Source of the DNA: Osedax frankpressi | Lineage: Eukaryota; Annelida; Polychaeta; Sabellida; Siboglinidae | Assembly (NCBI GenBank): GCA_964035775.1 | Contig: OZ038314.1 | Coordinates: forward strand, 30,430,803-30,494,802 | Direction: 5' to 3' | Length of the DNA stretch: 64,000 bases | Shown: piece after piece, positions 26,701-41,700 of the stretch | How positions within the stretch are numbered: position 1 is the stretch's first letter | Layout of the letters: every line of letters begins with the position of its first letter | Translations under genes and position numbers: made by a program | Notes under the pieces: model-generated | What the model saw: the letters and a program-made list of their open reading frames with translations, nothing else | Told to the model about the DNA's origin: nothing | Databases searched by the model: none

Positions 26701-29700
26701 TCTTGACATCTAATGCAAGTTTACGTTTACTAAAAAGGAATCTTATGTGAATAAAAATTATACAAATCTTAACAATTGTGATATTTAGTATGCATATTAA
26801 TATGGAGTTAATGTATTATTAATTAACTAAAGACTAACTAATTAAAGACTAAATCATCCTACCCTAATGTATTTCATATGCAACTTCTAAGATAACACCT
26901 ACCCTGCAGCTGCTCCTCCAATATGGGGCAAATCCTGAATTGCGAGATGAAGATTCAAAAACGGCACTTGATAAAGCTAGAGAAAGAGGAGATGAAGATG
27001 TCTACATTGAAATAATTCAGATTTTGGAAACTCCAGGTATTCATAACTACACGAAATCTGTGAATAATATATAATATAATATATAATACAATATATAATA
27101 TAATATATAATACAATATATAATATAATATATAATACAATATATAATACAATATATAATACAATATATTGTACAATATATAATACAATATATAATACAAT
27201 ATATAATACAATATATAATACAATATATAATACAATATATAGTACAATATATAATACAATATATAATACAATATATAATACAATATATAATATAATATAT
27301 AATACAATATATAATACAATATATAGTACAATATATAATACAATATATAATACAATATATAATACAATATATAATACAATATATAATACAATATATAATA
27401 CAATATATAATATAATATATAATACAATATATAATATAATATAATATATAATACAATATATAATATAATATATAATACAATATATAATATAATATATAAT
27501 ATAATATATAATACAATATATAATATAATATATAATACAATATATAATATAATATAATATATAATACAATATATAATATAATATATAATACAATATATAA
27601 TATAATATAATATATAATACAATATATAATATAATATATAATACAATATATAATATAATATATAATATAATATATAATACAATATATAATATAATACAAT
27701 ATATAATGTAATATATATTCTACTCTACTCACTTCTTCTTTACTCTCCTCCTATTCGAATGTTAATAAAGTAATGTTTCGAAATAAGCAAACAATTCCTG
27801 AAATAAGTATTTTATATAATTAAGAATATAATATACTTTAATGTATTGTTATTTTATAGACAGAATTATATATTTGATTGACACATAGTGGATTTAGTTA
27901 ATTGTCAAAAGTGAGTGTCAAAAGTGTGTGTCAATAGTGAGTAGAGGAATGAGTAGAGTAGTGAGCAGATTTAGTAGTAGAGTATAGTATCACCGGTATC
28001 GGGCAGTAGATTCTTGAGTAGTATAGTGAGTATAGTAGTGAGTAGACTATTAAGTACTGTAGTAAGTATATTACTGAGTAGAGTGGTCGAGTAAAGTATC
28101 TACAGGCACTTCTAGTTTAGGTATTTATTAATCGCATTTTTGCAGGTGAATTCATGGGAGAGTTGATAATGGATGACGAAGATGATGACGAAGACGATGA
28201 AGACAATCCCGGACGTCTGATGAGCTCCGATGAACTGCGTTTGAACTCTGACCTGAAGAGTTGCGAAATCGGTCAAGTGACCTCGAAATCGGCGACCGCG
28301 TTTGTTCCTCCGGCCTCTTCTGCAGCAGGAAACGGTTCCGGTGACGCGATGAGCTCGAAGACTGCGACATCCACTTCTCCCCCCGCTCCCACATCTCCCC
28401 CCGCTCCCACTTCTCCCCCCGCTGCTACCACTCCCCCGGTTTCTGTGCAGTCTATCGACATCAAGTTGTTATCGGGTTAGTTCTTAAGCTCTACTACTTC
28501 CCACATTCATTATCTATTTCTTTCCACTACCTCCGAGGTCCATCCATTGAGCACTACTTCCCACATTCATTATCTATTTCTTTCCACTACCTCCGAGGTC
28601 CATCCATTGAGCACTACTTCCCACATTCATTATCTATTTCTTTCCACTACCTCCGAGGTCCATCCATTGAGCACTACTTCCCACATTCATTATCTATTTC
28701 TTTCCACTACCTCCGAGGTCCATCCATTGAGCACTACTTCCCACATTCATTATCTATTTCTGTCCACTACCTCCGAGGTCCATCCATTGAGCACTACTTC
28801 CCACATTCATTATCTATTTCTTTCCACTACCTCCGAGGTCCATCCATTGAGCACTACTTCCCACTCGGCACCATCTCCTACATTATTCTTTCATTCGTTA
28901 TCAGAGAACGAAAGAGTAGATGAAGAAAGACATTTAGATCAATTTGATGCTGAAACTTCGATGAAATTCATTGTAATCATCATGCCAGCGATGTGTAGAG
29001 TTTATTCAAACTCTGTAATGCCAGCTATAAGGTTTTACCTCTGTCCCTATCTCCCCTCCCCACCCCTCCCCACCCTTCCATACCCCTCCCTTTCTCTCGC
29101 ACTCCCTCCTTTTCTCTCGCCATCACTATTCGGTCCCTTCCTGCTACTCTGCCTCCTTACTCCCTGCCTCACTCCCCGCCTCCTCCCCTCCCCTTCCCTC
29201 CCTCCATGCTTCCCTTCCTATTTCCTTACCTCCCTGCCTCCCTCCCTCCTTATCCCACTATATCCCTCCCTCCCTCCCTGCCTCCCCCCTCCTTACCCCA
29301 CTATATCCCTCCCCTCCTCCCTGCCTCCCTCCCACCTTACATCCCTGCCTCCCTCCCTGCCTCCCTCCCTCCTTATCCCACTCTATCCATCCCCTCCCTC
29401 CCTGCCTCCCTGCCTCCCTACCTCCCTCCCCTCCTTACCCCACTCCCTCCCTCCCTCCCTCCCTCCCTCCTTATCCCACTCTATCCTTCCCTCCTTACCC
29501 CACTCTATCCCTCCCCTCCTCCCTGCCTCCCTACCACCTTACATCCCTGCCTCCCTCACTCCTTACCCCCACTCTATCCCTCCCTCCCCCCTTACCCCCA
29601 CTCTATCCCTCCCTCCCCCATACCCCACTCTATCCCTCCCTCCCCCCTTACCCCCACTCTATCCCTCCCCCCCTTACCCCACTCTATCCCTCCCTCCCCC

Positions 29701-32700
29701 ATTACCTCCCTTACCCCACTCTAGACCTCCCTCCCCCCTTACCCCCCACTCTCCCCTCCCTCCCTCAGAAAGGCCACAAGTAGTTTGATGCGTAAGATAA
29801 TTATAAAGATTACAAGTAAACAGTTAAAAGAATTATGTGCTTTTCCTTTAGTCAATTTTGCTCCGTATATTGTTGACGTAGCTGCGAGTGTTATTGACTC
29901 GGAGGTTAGTGTCACCTGTCACATGTTAGTGTCACCTGTCACATGTTAGTGTAACAAGTTAGTGTCACCTGTCACATGTTAGTATAACAAGTTAGTATCA
30001 CCTGTCACATGTTAGTGTCACATGTTAGTGTAACATGTTAGTGTAACATGTTAGTGTAACATGTTAGTGTAACATGTTAGTGTAACATGTTAGTGTAACA
30101 TGTTAGTGTAACATGTTAGTGTAACATGTTAGTGTCACGCATAGTTAGGCTATAAGTTAGTAGTGTCCGCTGACACACGTAATACACCCCTTAACACACT
30201 CTTTACGTTCTCAGGAGGATGATAACAGACTGATATCCCTGCAAATCTTACAAGGTTTAATCTCGAAGTGTTCCCACATCTTTATCGATCAGATGCAAAG
30301 ACTTGGTCTGTTTCTTAAGATCAAAGCAATTCTCGATGAATTCGCTAAACAGGTTCTCACCTCACTTCTCACCTCACTTCTCACTTTATTTACTACTTCA
30401 CTTTCACCTCACTTGCAAGTGGTCCTCGTAGCTATTTTTATATCAATCAAATGTAAATTACATTTTCTTTACAGGACGCTGATGAGAAACAACACAAGAT
30501 GATTGTTGACAAACCTGGATGTTCTGATATTGTTGATAAACCTACAAACCAATCTCTCTGCGGAACTTTAGTGATGAATAAACCTTACAATTGGCACGAG
30601 TGGTTAGTAGTTAAAGGAGTTCATGTATAGGCTATAGTGGTTAGTGGTTAGTGGTTAGTGGTTAGTGGCATACATCTTCATTAATCTATTATCGATATGA
30701 GGTTATCCAGATGTTTTGGGAATGATGTCTTTCGAATTCAATAATAAGATAAATGATCTTATTTTAGGTTGATTTTGAGGTGTAGAGATTGTATCTATCT
30801 GTGGAATGATTCGTGTGCAATTGACCTCTCAAACGGTTCCAATGGATGGTTCCGTTACCTCATCGATGGCAAATTGACCACTATGTATTCATCTGGTGCT
30901 CCTGAAGGTCATTCTGATAATTCTGGTTAGTCTTCTTTTTTCATTGTCCTTATCTTCTGTTTATCATTTTCCTTATCTCTTGCTTATCATCTTCCTCCAC
31001 CTACAAATTCGCCATCTTCTCCTACCCTGCTAACTCCTACTCCTCTTAACTCCTCTTAAATTCTCCTACTCCTCTTTACAACTCCTCATCAACCCATCCC
31101 AGACCCCGCTACTTATCCCCACCTTACTTACAACCCATATCCCCTCTACATACCTTACATACCAAACCCAAACCCATTATGTCATAGACTAAAGCCCTTA
31201 CCATGCTCCGAATCCCACTCTTCAGCGGATAATAGGTCGGAGTTCATAGAGAAGCTCAGGAAGGCTTTCATGTCAAATGAAGGAATTGCAACCGAATCAA
31301 TCTTGCAAACTTCAGGCAGTAAAGTCGAAGTGGGTAACTGGTCTCTTAGACATTCATCCAATGATGAATTGGTTATTGAAAATATTGCCGACGGGGAGAA
31401 AGTTAGCCACGCCCCCTTCATCTATTGTTTCTTCATCTCAAAGTCTGACATCTTGACTCCAGGCCTCCTTACCGACCTTATTACCCCTAGTCATGATCGG
31501 CGACCTAAACCCCCATAAATCTACTAAATAGGAAAACTCCCAGACATCTTACCCCCATAAATAATTCTCAAAGATTCCATTTACTTCCCGCTCCTCCTTA
31601 CTAACTACTAGAAGACCCTTGCCACAATGGAACACCTAGATCTCACCGTATACCTAGATCTCACCGTATCCTTCTCACCGTATACCTAGATCTCACTGTA
31701 TCCTTCTCACCGTATACCTAGATCTCACTATATCCTTCTCACCGTATACCTAGATCTCACTATATCCTTCTCACCGTATACCTAGATCTCACTATATCCT
31801 AATCACCGTATACCTAGATCTCACTATATCCTTCTCACCGTATACCTAGATCTCACTATATCCTTCTCACCGTATACCTAGATCTCACTATATCCTTCTC
31901 ACCGTATACCTAGATCTCACTATATCCTTCTCACCGTATACCTAGATCTCACTAGCCACTCCCTACAGAACTCCCAGAAGACTCTGCTGCGTGAAAACTA
32001 TTCCGGTTTCGAATTTGAATCCAATCGTTGCACTCGACACAAGTTTGTGGCATCTATGTCATTCTCTCGACTGCTAAACACTACGGGCAAGTTCAAATCT
32101 ACACTCAAAGGCAAACTCGACCAGTGTAAACAGAAGGTTCATTTCACGAACACTCTTCTACTCCGTTCACCTATACGGAGTAGCCCTTTACCCTATTTAC
32201 ATTCTTACTCTACTACACACTACCCTACACACTACTCTACGCACTAACCTACACACTACCCTACACACTACCCTACACACTACCCTACACACTACCCTAC
32301 ACACACTACCCTACATACACTACCCTACACACTCTACTACACACTACCCTACAAACTACCCTACACACTACCCTACACACTAACCTACACACTACCCTAC
32401 ACACTACCCTACACACTACCCTACACACTACCCTACACACTCTACTACACACTCTACTACACACTACCCTACACACTACCCTACACACTAACCTACACAC
32501 TACCCTACACACTACCCTACACACTACCCTACACACTACCCTACATACACTACCCTACACACTACCCTACACACTACCCTACATACACTACCCTACACAC
32601 TACCCTACACACTACCCTACACACTCTACTACACACTCTACTACACACTACCCTACACACTACCCTACACACTAACCTACACACTACCCTACACACTACC

Positions 32701-35700
32701 CTACACACTACCCTACACACTACCCTACATACACTACCCTACACACTACCCTACACACTACCCTACACACTCTACTACACACTACCCTACACACTACCCT
32801 ACACACTAACCTACACACTACCCTACACACTACCCTACACACTACCCTACACACTACCCTACATACACTACCCTACACACTACCCTACACACTACCCTAC
32901 ACACTAACCTACACACTACCCTACACACTACCCTACACACTACCCTACACACTACCCTACATACACTACCCTACACACTACCCTACACACTACCCTACAC
33001 ACTAACCTACACACTACCCTACACACTACCCTACACACTACCCTACACACTACCCTACACACTACCCTACGCACAATACCCTACACACATTGCCCTAGAT
33101 ACTCCCCTACATACTCTCCTACACACTCCCCTACACACTCCCCTACACACTCTCCTACACACTCCCCTATACACTACTCTACACGCTACCCTACACACTC
33201 CCCTACACACTACCCTACACACTACCCTACACACTACCCTACGCACTCCCCTACACACTACCCTACACACTCCCCTACACACTCCTCTACATACTCTCCT
33301 ACACACTCCCCTATACACTACTCTACACGCTACCCTACACACTCCCCTACACACTACCCTACACACTACCCTACACACTACCCTACACACTACCCTACAC
33401 ACTCCCCTACACAGTACCCTACACACTCTACTACACACTCCCCTACGCACTCCCCTACACACTACCCTACACACTCCCCTACACACTACCCTACACACTC
33501 TACTACACACTCCCCTACACACTACTCTACACGCTACCCTACACACTCCCCTACACACTACCCTACACACTACCCTACACACTCCCCTACACACTACTCT
33601 ACACGCTACCCTACACACTACCCTACACACTACCCTACACACTCCCCTACACACACCCTACACACTACCCTACACACACCCTACACACTACCCTACACAC
33701 TCTATTACACACTCCCCTACACACTACTCTACACGCTACCCTACACACACCCTACACACTCCCCTACACACTACCCTACACACTCCCCTACGCACTCCCC
33801 TACTCACCTCCCTACACACACCCTACACACTACCCTACACACACCCTACACACTACCCTACACACTACCCTACACACACCCTACACACTACCCTACGCAC
33901 TACCCTACGCACTACCCTACGCACTCCCCTACACACTCCCCTACACACTCCCCTACACACACTACCCTACACACTCCCCTACATACTACCCTACACACTC
34001 CCCTACACACACCCTACACACTCCCCTACACACACCCTACACACTACCCTACACACACCCTACACACTACCCTACACACTACCATACACACTACCCTACA
34101 CACTCCCCTACACACTACCCTACACACTCCCCTACACACTCCCCTACACACTCCCCTACACACTACCCTTACCTACTTACATGCTTTATAACTTATAACT
34201 TATATTTCACAGAATAAATATGAATTAAAGATTACAATTACAATTTCATGTTACATGTAATTCTTTGTTATTCTTATCTCATTCCTCAACAGCAAATTCG
34301 GATTCTAGCCCAAGGCATCTACAATTACATTGAAGAAATTGAGTTGAAACCTAGAGGAATCGTCTTGAAATTGGGTTAGAGGTGTAGAGCTTAATCTGGT
34401 CTACTTCACTAGTCCCCATTACTAGTCCTTCACAATTCATCTCTGGTGCCGAGGTCCAGTATACTTTATGATTTCTAACCAATTTTGGTAAACAATGAAC
34501 TAAACAATACGGCTTTATAGATTTCATTTGTAACCGTCTATTTGGTCTTTTTCTATTAGAAATTACAAATGGCTTAATAACAAATGTGAAACTAACTTTA
34601 TTAATCTTCAGAGAGAATTGTCAAACAAATCAAGTTAGCCTGCATTGTCAATGAAAAAGTTAGTGAGCTCCTTTGTCCCTAATACTAAATGAACACTGCG
34701 GAAATAATCATATTCTTTATGATGTTGTACTATAACACACCCAGCCTCAAATGATGGATTTCTGATTTAAACTCATTACTTTAACAACATTCTCTTTACC
34801 CGATATCAACCCGTTTGTAACACTAATATATCCTAATCTAATTCTCTCGCTGACTTCACCACATTATTACCTAATTACTCGAATAGGAGTCGGACAATTG
34901 CATTGCCAACTCCGACCAACAACTTGAGAGTGCCTTCTCCGATCTATGGACATTGTTACGAGACGAATACTCATCATTGTCGTCTTATGAAATCGATAAC
35001 AGTGACCTCGTAGCCTCATTGTTTACATGCCTTACTGTTAGCAATTATCTGTTGGAATAATCATTTATGCAAACTTTTCTCTTTTAATTACAACTTCAAT
35101 TTCTATTTAACTTATAACTTCTCTTAACCTACTCTTAACCTTCTATAACTTATAACTTCTCTTAACCTACTTTCCTTCTATAACTTATACATATTAACTT
35201 TTCATCTTACAATCCCCTCAAACTTAAAATATAAATTAATCTTTTTATTTACAACCAAAATCCTGAAACAACTTTGTCACTTTTTTGTACTTGAATCACA
35301 GAATAATGCAGTTGCTCATTCATTTGAGTCACGTAGAGATGCTTTCAATAGGATCCGTCTGTTTAAGAAGGTGTTCAGCACTTGTAACGATTCACCCGAG
35401 TTAGGATTTTAAATCTCTTATTTAAATCGTTGCATTATAAATTTCATGCTAAAACTAATTTATATAATATCTCATTTAATGAACTGTGAAACCATCGTTC
35501 CGTTTACATTTAAAATATAGGGAAAAGGAGTTTACTATATAGAACATATGAACACGTGAACATATGAACACATTTTTTAATCTTCATATTATATTAATAT
35601 CTATATTAATATCTATATTAATATCTATATTAATATCAATATAGATATCTATATTGATATCTATATTAATATCTATATTAATATCTATATTAAAATCTAT

Positions 35701-38700
35701 ATATAGGCCCTTTATAGGCCTTTTATATGATTATGATTATATACATAGTAATGATAGGAAAAAATATTAAAATGTATTTTACTAGCTTTTTATAATATAA
35801 TATTTATTAAATATTTAACCTACAAAATATAACTACATATTATAAAATATATAATGTGTTTATTCTGAATATTTCATAAAAATTTATCAATCTGTTCAAA
35901 ATATAACTTCATTTAAAAAAATACAAAACAATGAGATATCATCATCTAAAGTTTGTATTAGGAAACATTTATAAGAAAATAAAAACATTTAATTTCGCAG
36001 GCTATAATTCATATACAGCGGCAAGTTTTATTATATAAAAATAAACACTGTAATAGTTTATTAAATTGAATTAGCCACCCTTTAATTATAAGAAAGACGG
36101 TTATAATTAATTGTTCATTTATTAATTATCAATATTAATATGACGAATGTTGGATTTAGTAAATATTTCTAATTTGTAAACAATATTTTATTAGTATATT
36201 TATGATATCATTTGCCCTACATTTCCAAGCTCTACTATTTCCTTGCTCAATCCCATTCACCTAAACGTGATTGTTTACAGTACCAACACACCCATTGCTG
36301 TACTCTTGATTCGAAAACTCATCAGTGTATCGGAGAGCATTGAATCTCTTCGCGTGTATCAACACGACTCCGTCAGCTCAAACAATCTAGGGGTGAGTAG
36401 GGTTCGGGGGGTGTGGGGGGGGGGGGTGTTTGGTAATGGGGTTGGGAGGAAGACGGGTCAACTGGGAACTTCTGTTTCCTGAAGGGCGGTATTCGGTAAA
36501 TTAAATGCGGAGAATGGAAGGGGTAGTATAAGTAGGAGGTGAGTGAGTGAGTGAGGAGGATGATGAGGAGTGAGTGGAAAAATCTACCCTGGGAGAGAAA
36601 GTAGGCGATGACTTGTTTCGGATAGGCTGAGTTTGTCCACTATGAGGAGAGGGGTGGACTCGAAGTAATTGAGGTGAATAGGGAGTTTCATTATATTGGA
36701 GTAAGTATGGAGAAATGAAAGTATTCAATAATCGAGGTAATCGGGAGTAGTGCTTATCACTGGGACCCACTACTATAGGTACGGAGTGTTTGGCAATGAC
36801 TAATGGGGTATTGTTTAGTAGGGAGCAGGAGGGAAGCCACAAGGTTTGAGTCCCAGTCCCGCGGGTTGGTGAAACTAAGTCCGGTATAACTGAAAGGGGA
36901 GGACATTAGAAAGAGTCTTGAGTTGGTGAGTGGGTGGTGTGTTCCTCTAGTTCTATTAGTTGATACTTAGACCACTTAATGCAATGCGGGGGTAACGGGG
37001 TATGGACTGCGATATAACGAATGTCTCCTGTCCAAGGTTCTCTCGCGTAAAATCAACCTCACGTTGAAACGTTATCAAGAGGAATCCTCTTGTCTCATCG
37101 ACCGAACTGGTTGCGGGATGAAAATTGAACCCTGCGTCAGCGTGAACAGCCTTCACAAATACCTCTCGAAGATGGTGAGTCCGTGACTCCGTAGTTGACA
37201 CGTGTTGCTATATTCTAGTGATATAATAGATCCTACAAAATGAATGCAGCCCAAACAATAATACAGAGTGATGTAATAGTTTTGTAATCATTTTTGTTGT
37301 GAAAACGAAAATAATATTAAAGAAATTATGTAATGCAAAAAATGAAATTATTTTTCTGTATATGATAACAATATATTAAAAAAAAGCCCACGAATACATC
37401 CAAGTCATTTTAGTTTTACTAATTTAAAGTAATAAATATAATTGCATAATAGTTTATAATCTGGTTTCTTAAATTAAATTTTCAAGTATAATTAATAATA
37501 TATTAACACATAATAGTATTACTTTTTTTATATTATATCCAATATCAAAGTTAAATCTGAAAATATTACTATAAATAATGTTATTATGTTATCTTATATA
37601 TCATAATAAATGAATAAATATTAGTATAGATCAATATTATCTATCATGTTATTAATTATTATATAGATTCAAATAATATCAACAGAGTTATGGGTATTTA
37701 GCTAGAGTACTATTATTAGAGTTCTTTATTAACCTTTAAGAATGTTTTTATAGATGCACTGTATCGCATACTCTTATTAAAATATATATTAATAAATTAA
37801 AGATTAATTAATTAATGAATTATATATTAACGCAATAAAGATTTATGAAATATAAATTACTAAAATTTAGATGATATAAATATAAATTAACGAAATATTA
37901 TTATTCTCTAAATCTAAATTGAATATTTCCCTTTGTGTAATTTTCTGAACAATTTGTGACGGCATTTTTGTTGTTAATAAATTATTGTATTCATCACTAT
38001 AAGAAGAATATTTAAAATACTAAACAATTCTAATATCTATTTATTAATTTGATTGATTACAATAGATTATATTATTTTAAAGTAATATTACACTTTTTTT
38101 TACTTGATTTAACTTAATTTTCTATTGTTTTATTGCATTATTATTCTTCTATATGTTTTCTTTTACAAAAGCGCGTTTTATTTCTAATCTACCCTCAGTT
38201 ATTTCTTTCTTTCTTATATTTGTAAACAACTTATCATCAACATCGTAATAAATGTGCTACTAAACCTTAAAGCTATCCACTTAACCAACGAAGCAATCTG
38301 TCCTTTGTCATAACGATGCAACAAACTGCTACCAGGTGTCCCGACAATGGTACGATTACAATCGAGAACAGTTCGCATTCTACAAGCATATCAGCAGCTC
38401 CACGTTTAAAGGCCTGGATTTGACATATGTCAGTGACTTTGATACAAATGGATTGTTTTATTACATTGGAACTAATGGAAGGTTATAAGGAAGAGTCAAT
38501 TTTAAGAATATATGAGGTGTATAGAATGTATGAGTTGTATAGAATGTAAGAGGTGTATAGAATGTATGATGTGTTAAGAATTTATAAGGTGTATAGAATG
38601 TGTGAGATGTATAGAATGTATGAGGTGTATAGAATGTATAAAGTGTATAGAATGTATGAGGTGTATAGAATGTATAAAGTGTATAGAATGCATAAAGTGT

Positions 38701-41700
38701 ATAGAATGTATGAGGTGTATAGAATGTATAAAGTGTATAGAATGTATGAGGTGTATAGAATGTATGAGGTGTATAGAATGTATGAGGTGTAAATGGGTGG
38801 GAAGTTATTTTAGGTGGAATATATGTATAGGAGGTGTTTGCGTAAATATATGTAATGTAGGAGGGGTAAGATAATGATAAATATCACTTGGTATCCCAGA
38901 TATCTTGAAACACCCATACCTTTCATATTATACCATTTGATTACTCTTAACCCCCTTAATCCCTTCATAGGACTACTACAGAGTGGGTTAACCCCATATC
39001 AAGTAAACTTGTAATGATGTCATACAGCGGTGGAAAAAATCTCTCTCACGGAAAATTTGAGAATATTTTGAGTAGAGATGCAATTCCATTTAATTGTCAT
39101 ACTAAGGATGAAAGGTAGCTCTCCTCTCCTCGCCTCTCTTCTCTTTTTCTCCCCTCTCTTATCCTCTCCTCTCCTCTCCTCTCCTCTCCTCTCCTCTCCT
39201 CTCCTCTCCTCTCCTCTCCTCTCCTCTCCTCTCCCCTATCCTCTCCTATCCTATCCTCTCCTTTCCTCTCCTCTCCTCGCCTCGCCTCTCCTATCCTATC
39301 CTCTCATCTCCTAATATCTATATTTACCCTAAGGAATGGTTGGATTGCCATAGATTTGGGTCTATTCATTATTCCCACATCCTACACTCTTCGACATTCA
39401 TCTGGATATGGAAAGTTAGTTTAAGATGATAATTGATTACCCATAATTCTAATTATTAATTAATTATCATTAATAATTAATAAACATCATGCAATATCTC
39501 TAAATGTATATTTAACTTAAATGACTTTCACTGTTACTTTTACATTTAATAAATATTGCCTCTTATCACCTTTTCTAAATAACTTTTCCTATGAGAGACT
39601 ATTTCTCCCCCAATATCAACCCTTCTCAATCCCTAGCCTACCCCTATTTGATCTCTATCTTACCCCTATCCTACTCCTCTCCTAACCCTACCCCTTCTTC
39701 TATCTTCTATCTTTGTCACTTCGCTCAACTACCTATGGTTGGCATCTAACGCCATAATAACTTACCATCCATACTTCTAAGATATCTTCTCCGGCTCTAC
39801 TCCACTCCACTCCAACTCCATTTCATAAGGTCTGCGCTGAGGACTTGGCAGTTACAAGCTTCTGTAGACGGTCACAAGTGGATTTGTCTGTCAAACCATG
39901 AAAACGACGAATCGCTATTGGAACCGGGGTTTGTCCCCAACTCGTGATATCGTACCTAGTTATGATTAAGAACTGACCCCGCGACCCCAGTTCCGTACGA
40001 CCCTACGCCCCGTCCTCGTAGGTCGACCGCAACGTGGCCCATCATTGTCTGCGACGACAACAAAGGTCGTGGATTCAGACACCTGCGACTTCAACAACGA
40101 GGTCAAAACTCCAGCAAGAATATGCACTACCTGAGTGTCAGCGGCCTGGAGTTCTATGGCAAGATAACCTCAGTGTGTAATGATCTAGGTAAGTGGTCAT
40201 TATTGGCTGGTCATTATTGGGTGGTCATTATTGGGTGGTCATTATTGGGTGGTCATTATTGGGTGGTCATTATTGGGTGGTCATTATTGGGTGGTCATTA
40301 TTGGGTGGTCATTATTGGGTGGTCATTATTGGGTGGTCATTATTGGGTGGTCATTATTGGGTGGTCATTATTGGGTGGTCATTATTGGGTGGTCATTATT
40401 GGGTGGTCATTATTGGGTGGTCATTATTGGGTGGTCATTATTAGGTGGTCATTATTGGGTGGTCATTATTAGGTGGTCATTATTGGGTGGTCATTATTGA
40501 GTGGTCATTATTGGGTGGTCATTATTGGGTGGTCATTATCAATTATTAATTAATTACAGATAACTGGGTGCGTTGTTACTTATTAATTAGAGGATACTTA
40601 CCAATGACCTTGAAACTAACAGGTCGTGCGATTAAGGAAATTCAAAAGAGTCTTCGTAAAGCTCGCAGGCTCGTTGAGAAGAATATAATGCCGGACTTGG
40701 CTATTGGGTTGCATGTCATTCGAGGTCCAGATTGGAAATGGCTTGACCAGGATTCCAGGGGTTTGTTGATCCCATATTCACTGTAAATTATACATTCTAT
40801 CTATATTTCTTTCACTCCGGGTATTATGTCAACGAAATAAAATGCTTTTATTTCTAGTAAATATTTCAGCCAATTTTCATAATATTTATTCTCATTTATG
40901 CAATTGAAATACTTCAAGAGTGTTTTAGCTTTTAATCTATCTACAATTGCGTTTACAGTCAGTAAAAGTGTCATGACCCGTTTGAACTTTAACCCGGGAG
41001 CAAGCACATCTGAAGCGGGTACAAGTTCTGAATCCAGCGCCAACGTCCTTCATGAAGGTAATTCGCTTTTATTTTCAAATATAATTCTGATGCTAAAATT
41101 AATAATTTATCAAAATGAATATTATTTAATATTCAGCCTCCTCGTCGTTTATAGTAATATTTAATAATCCATAAGCACTACTGTTACATATCACGTTGTC
41201 GCCACTCTACCCAGGTGTGGTAACTGCATTGGACACCGTTTCCTTTGGCTGGGTAACCGTGAAGTGGGACTCCGGTCTGTCCAACATCTACCGTATGGGA
41301 GCTCAGAATCGCTACGACCTCACCTCCGCGCCGGTCAAGAAACCGACGACGTCCAGCCCTACCGTTGACCAAGAACCGCCGCCACCAACTCTGCCATTGT
41401 CCTTAGAGTCTACGTCGGATAGGCCGTCCGTATTGGACGCTTCTACTTCTCAGTTGCCCGGTAACGACGACGTCGTCGTTGTCGAGGCCGTCTCCACGGC
41501 GACCCCTCTGACCAATCGCAACTGTACGTCTACGCCGACGCTGTATTCGGTGGACCGCGACTCCAGCTATTCGCGACCCGAAAGCGTTCAAGAGAACAAT
41601 GATTCTATTCAGATTAGTTCCGGTTTGTTCCGTAGTTAGTGAACTTCTTGTTTATACATTTCATTACCTTGTTGATCCCGTTGACTTCAACTCAAACTTT

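Noticed and set aside
26955-27732. Long I/Y/L frames on the - strand
   Set aside because: Translation of the AATATATAATAC array; they also overlap HECTD1 exon 14 antisense.
28488-28864. CRISPR-like direct repeats
   Set aside because: Units are contiguous, without unique spacers, and lie in an animal gene intron.
28547-29788. 413-codon + strand open frame rich in S, L, P
   Set aside because: It runs through the intron 15 array, exon 16 and the intron 16 array. Only the 28905-29031 part is coding, and exon 17 confirms the splice.
32205-34170. Telomere-like CCCTA repeat
   Set aside because: The 12-bp unit ACACACTACCCT is not a TTAGGG-type telomere; it lies inside HECTD1 intron 22.
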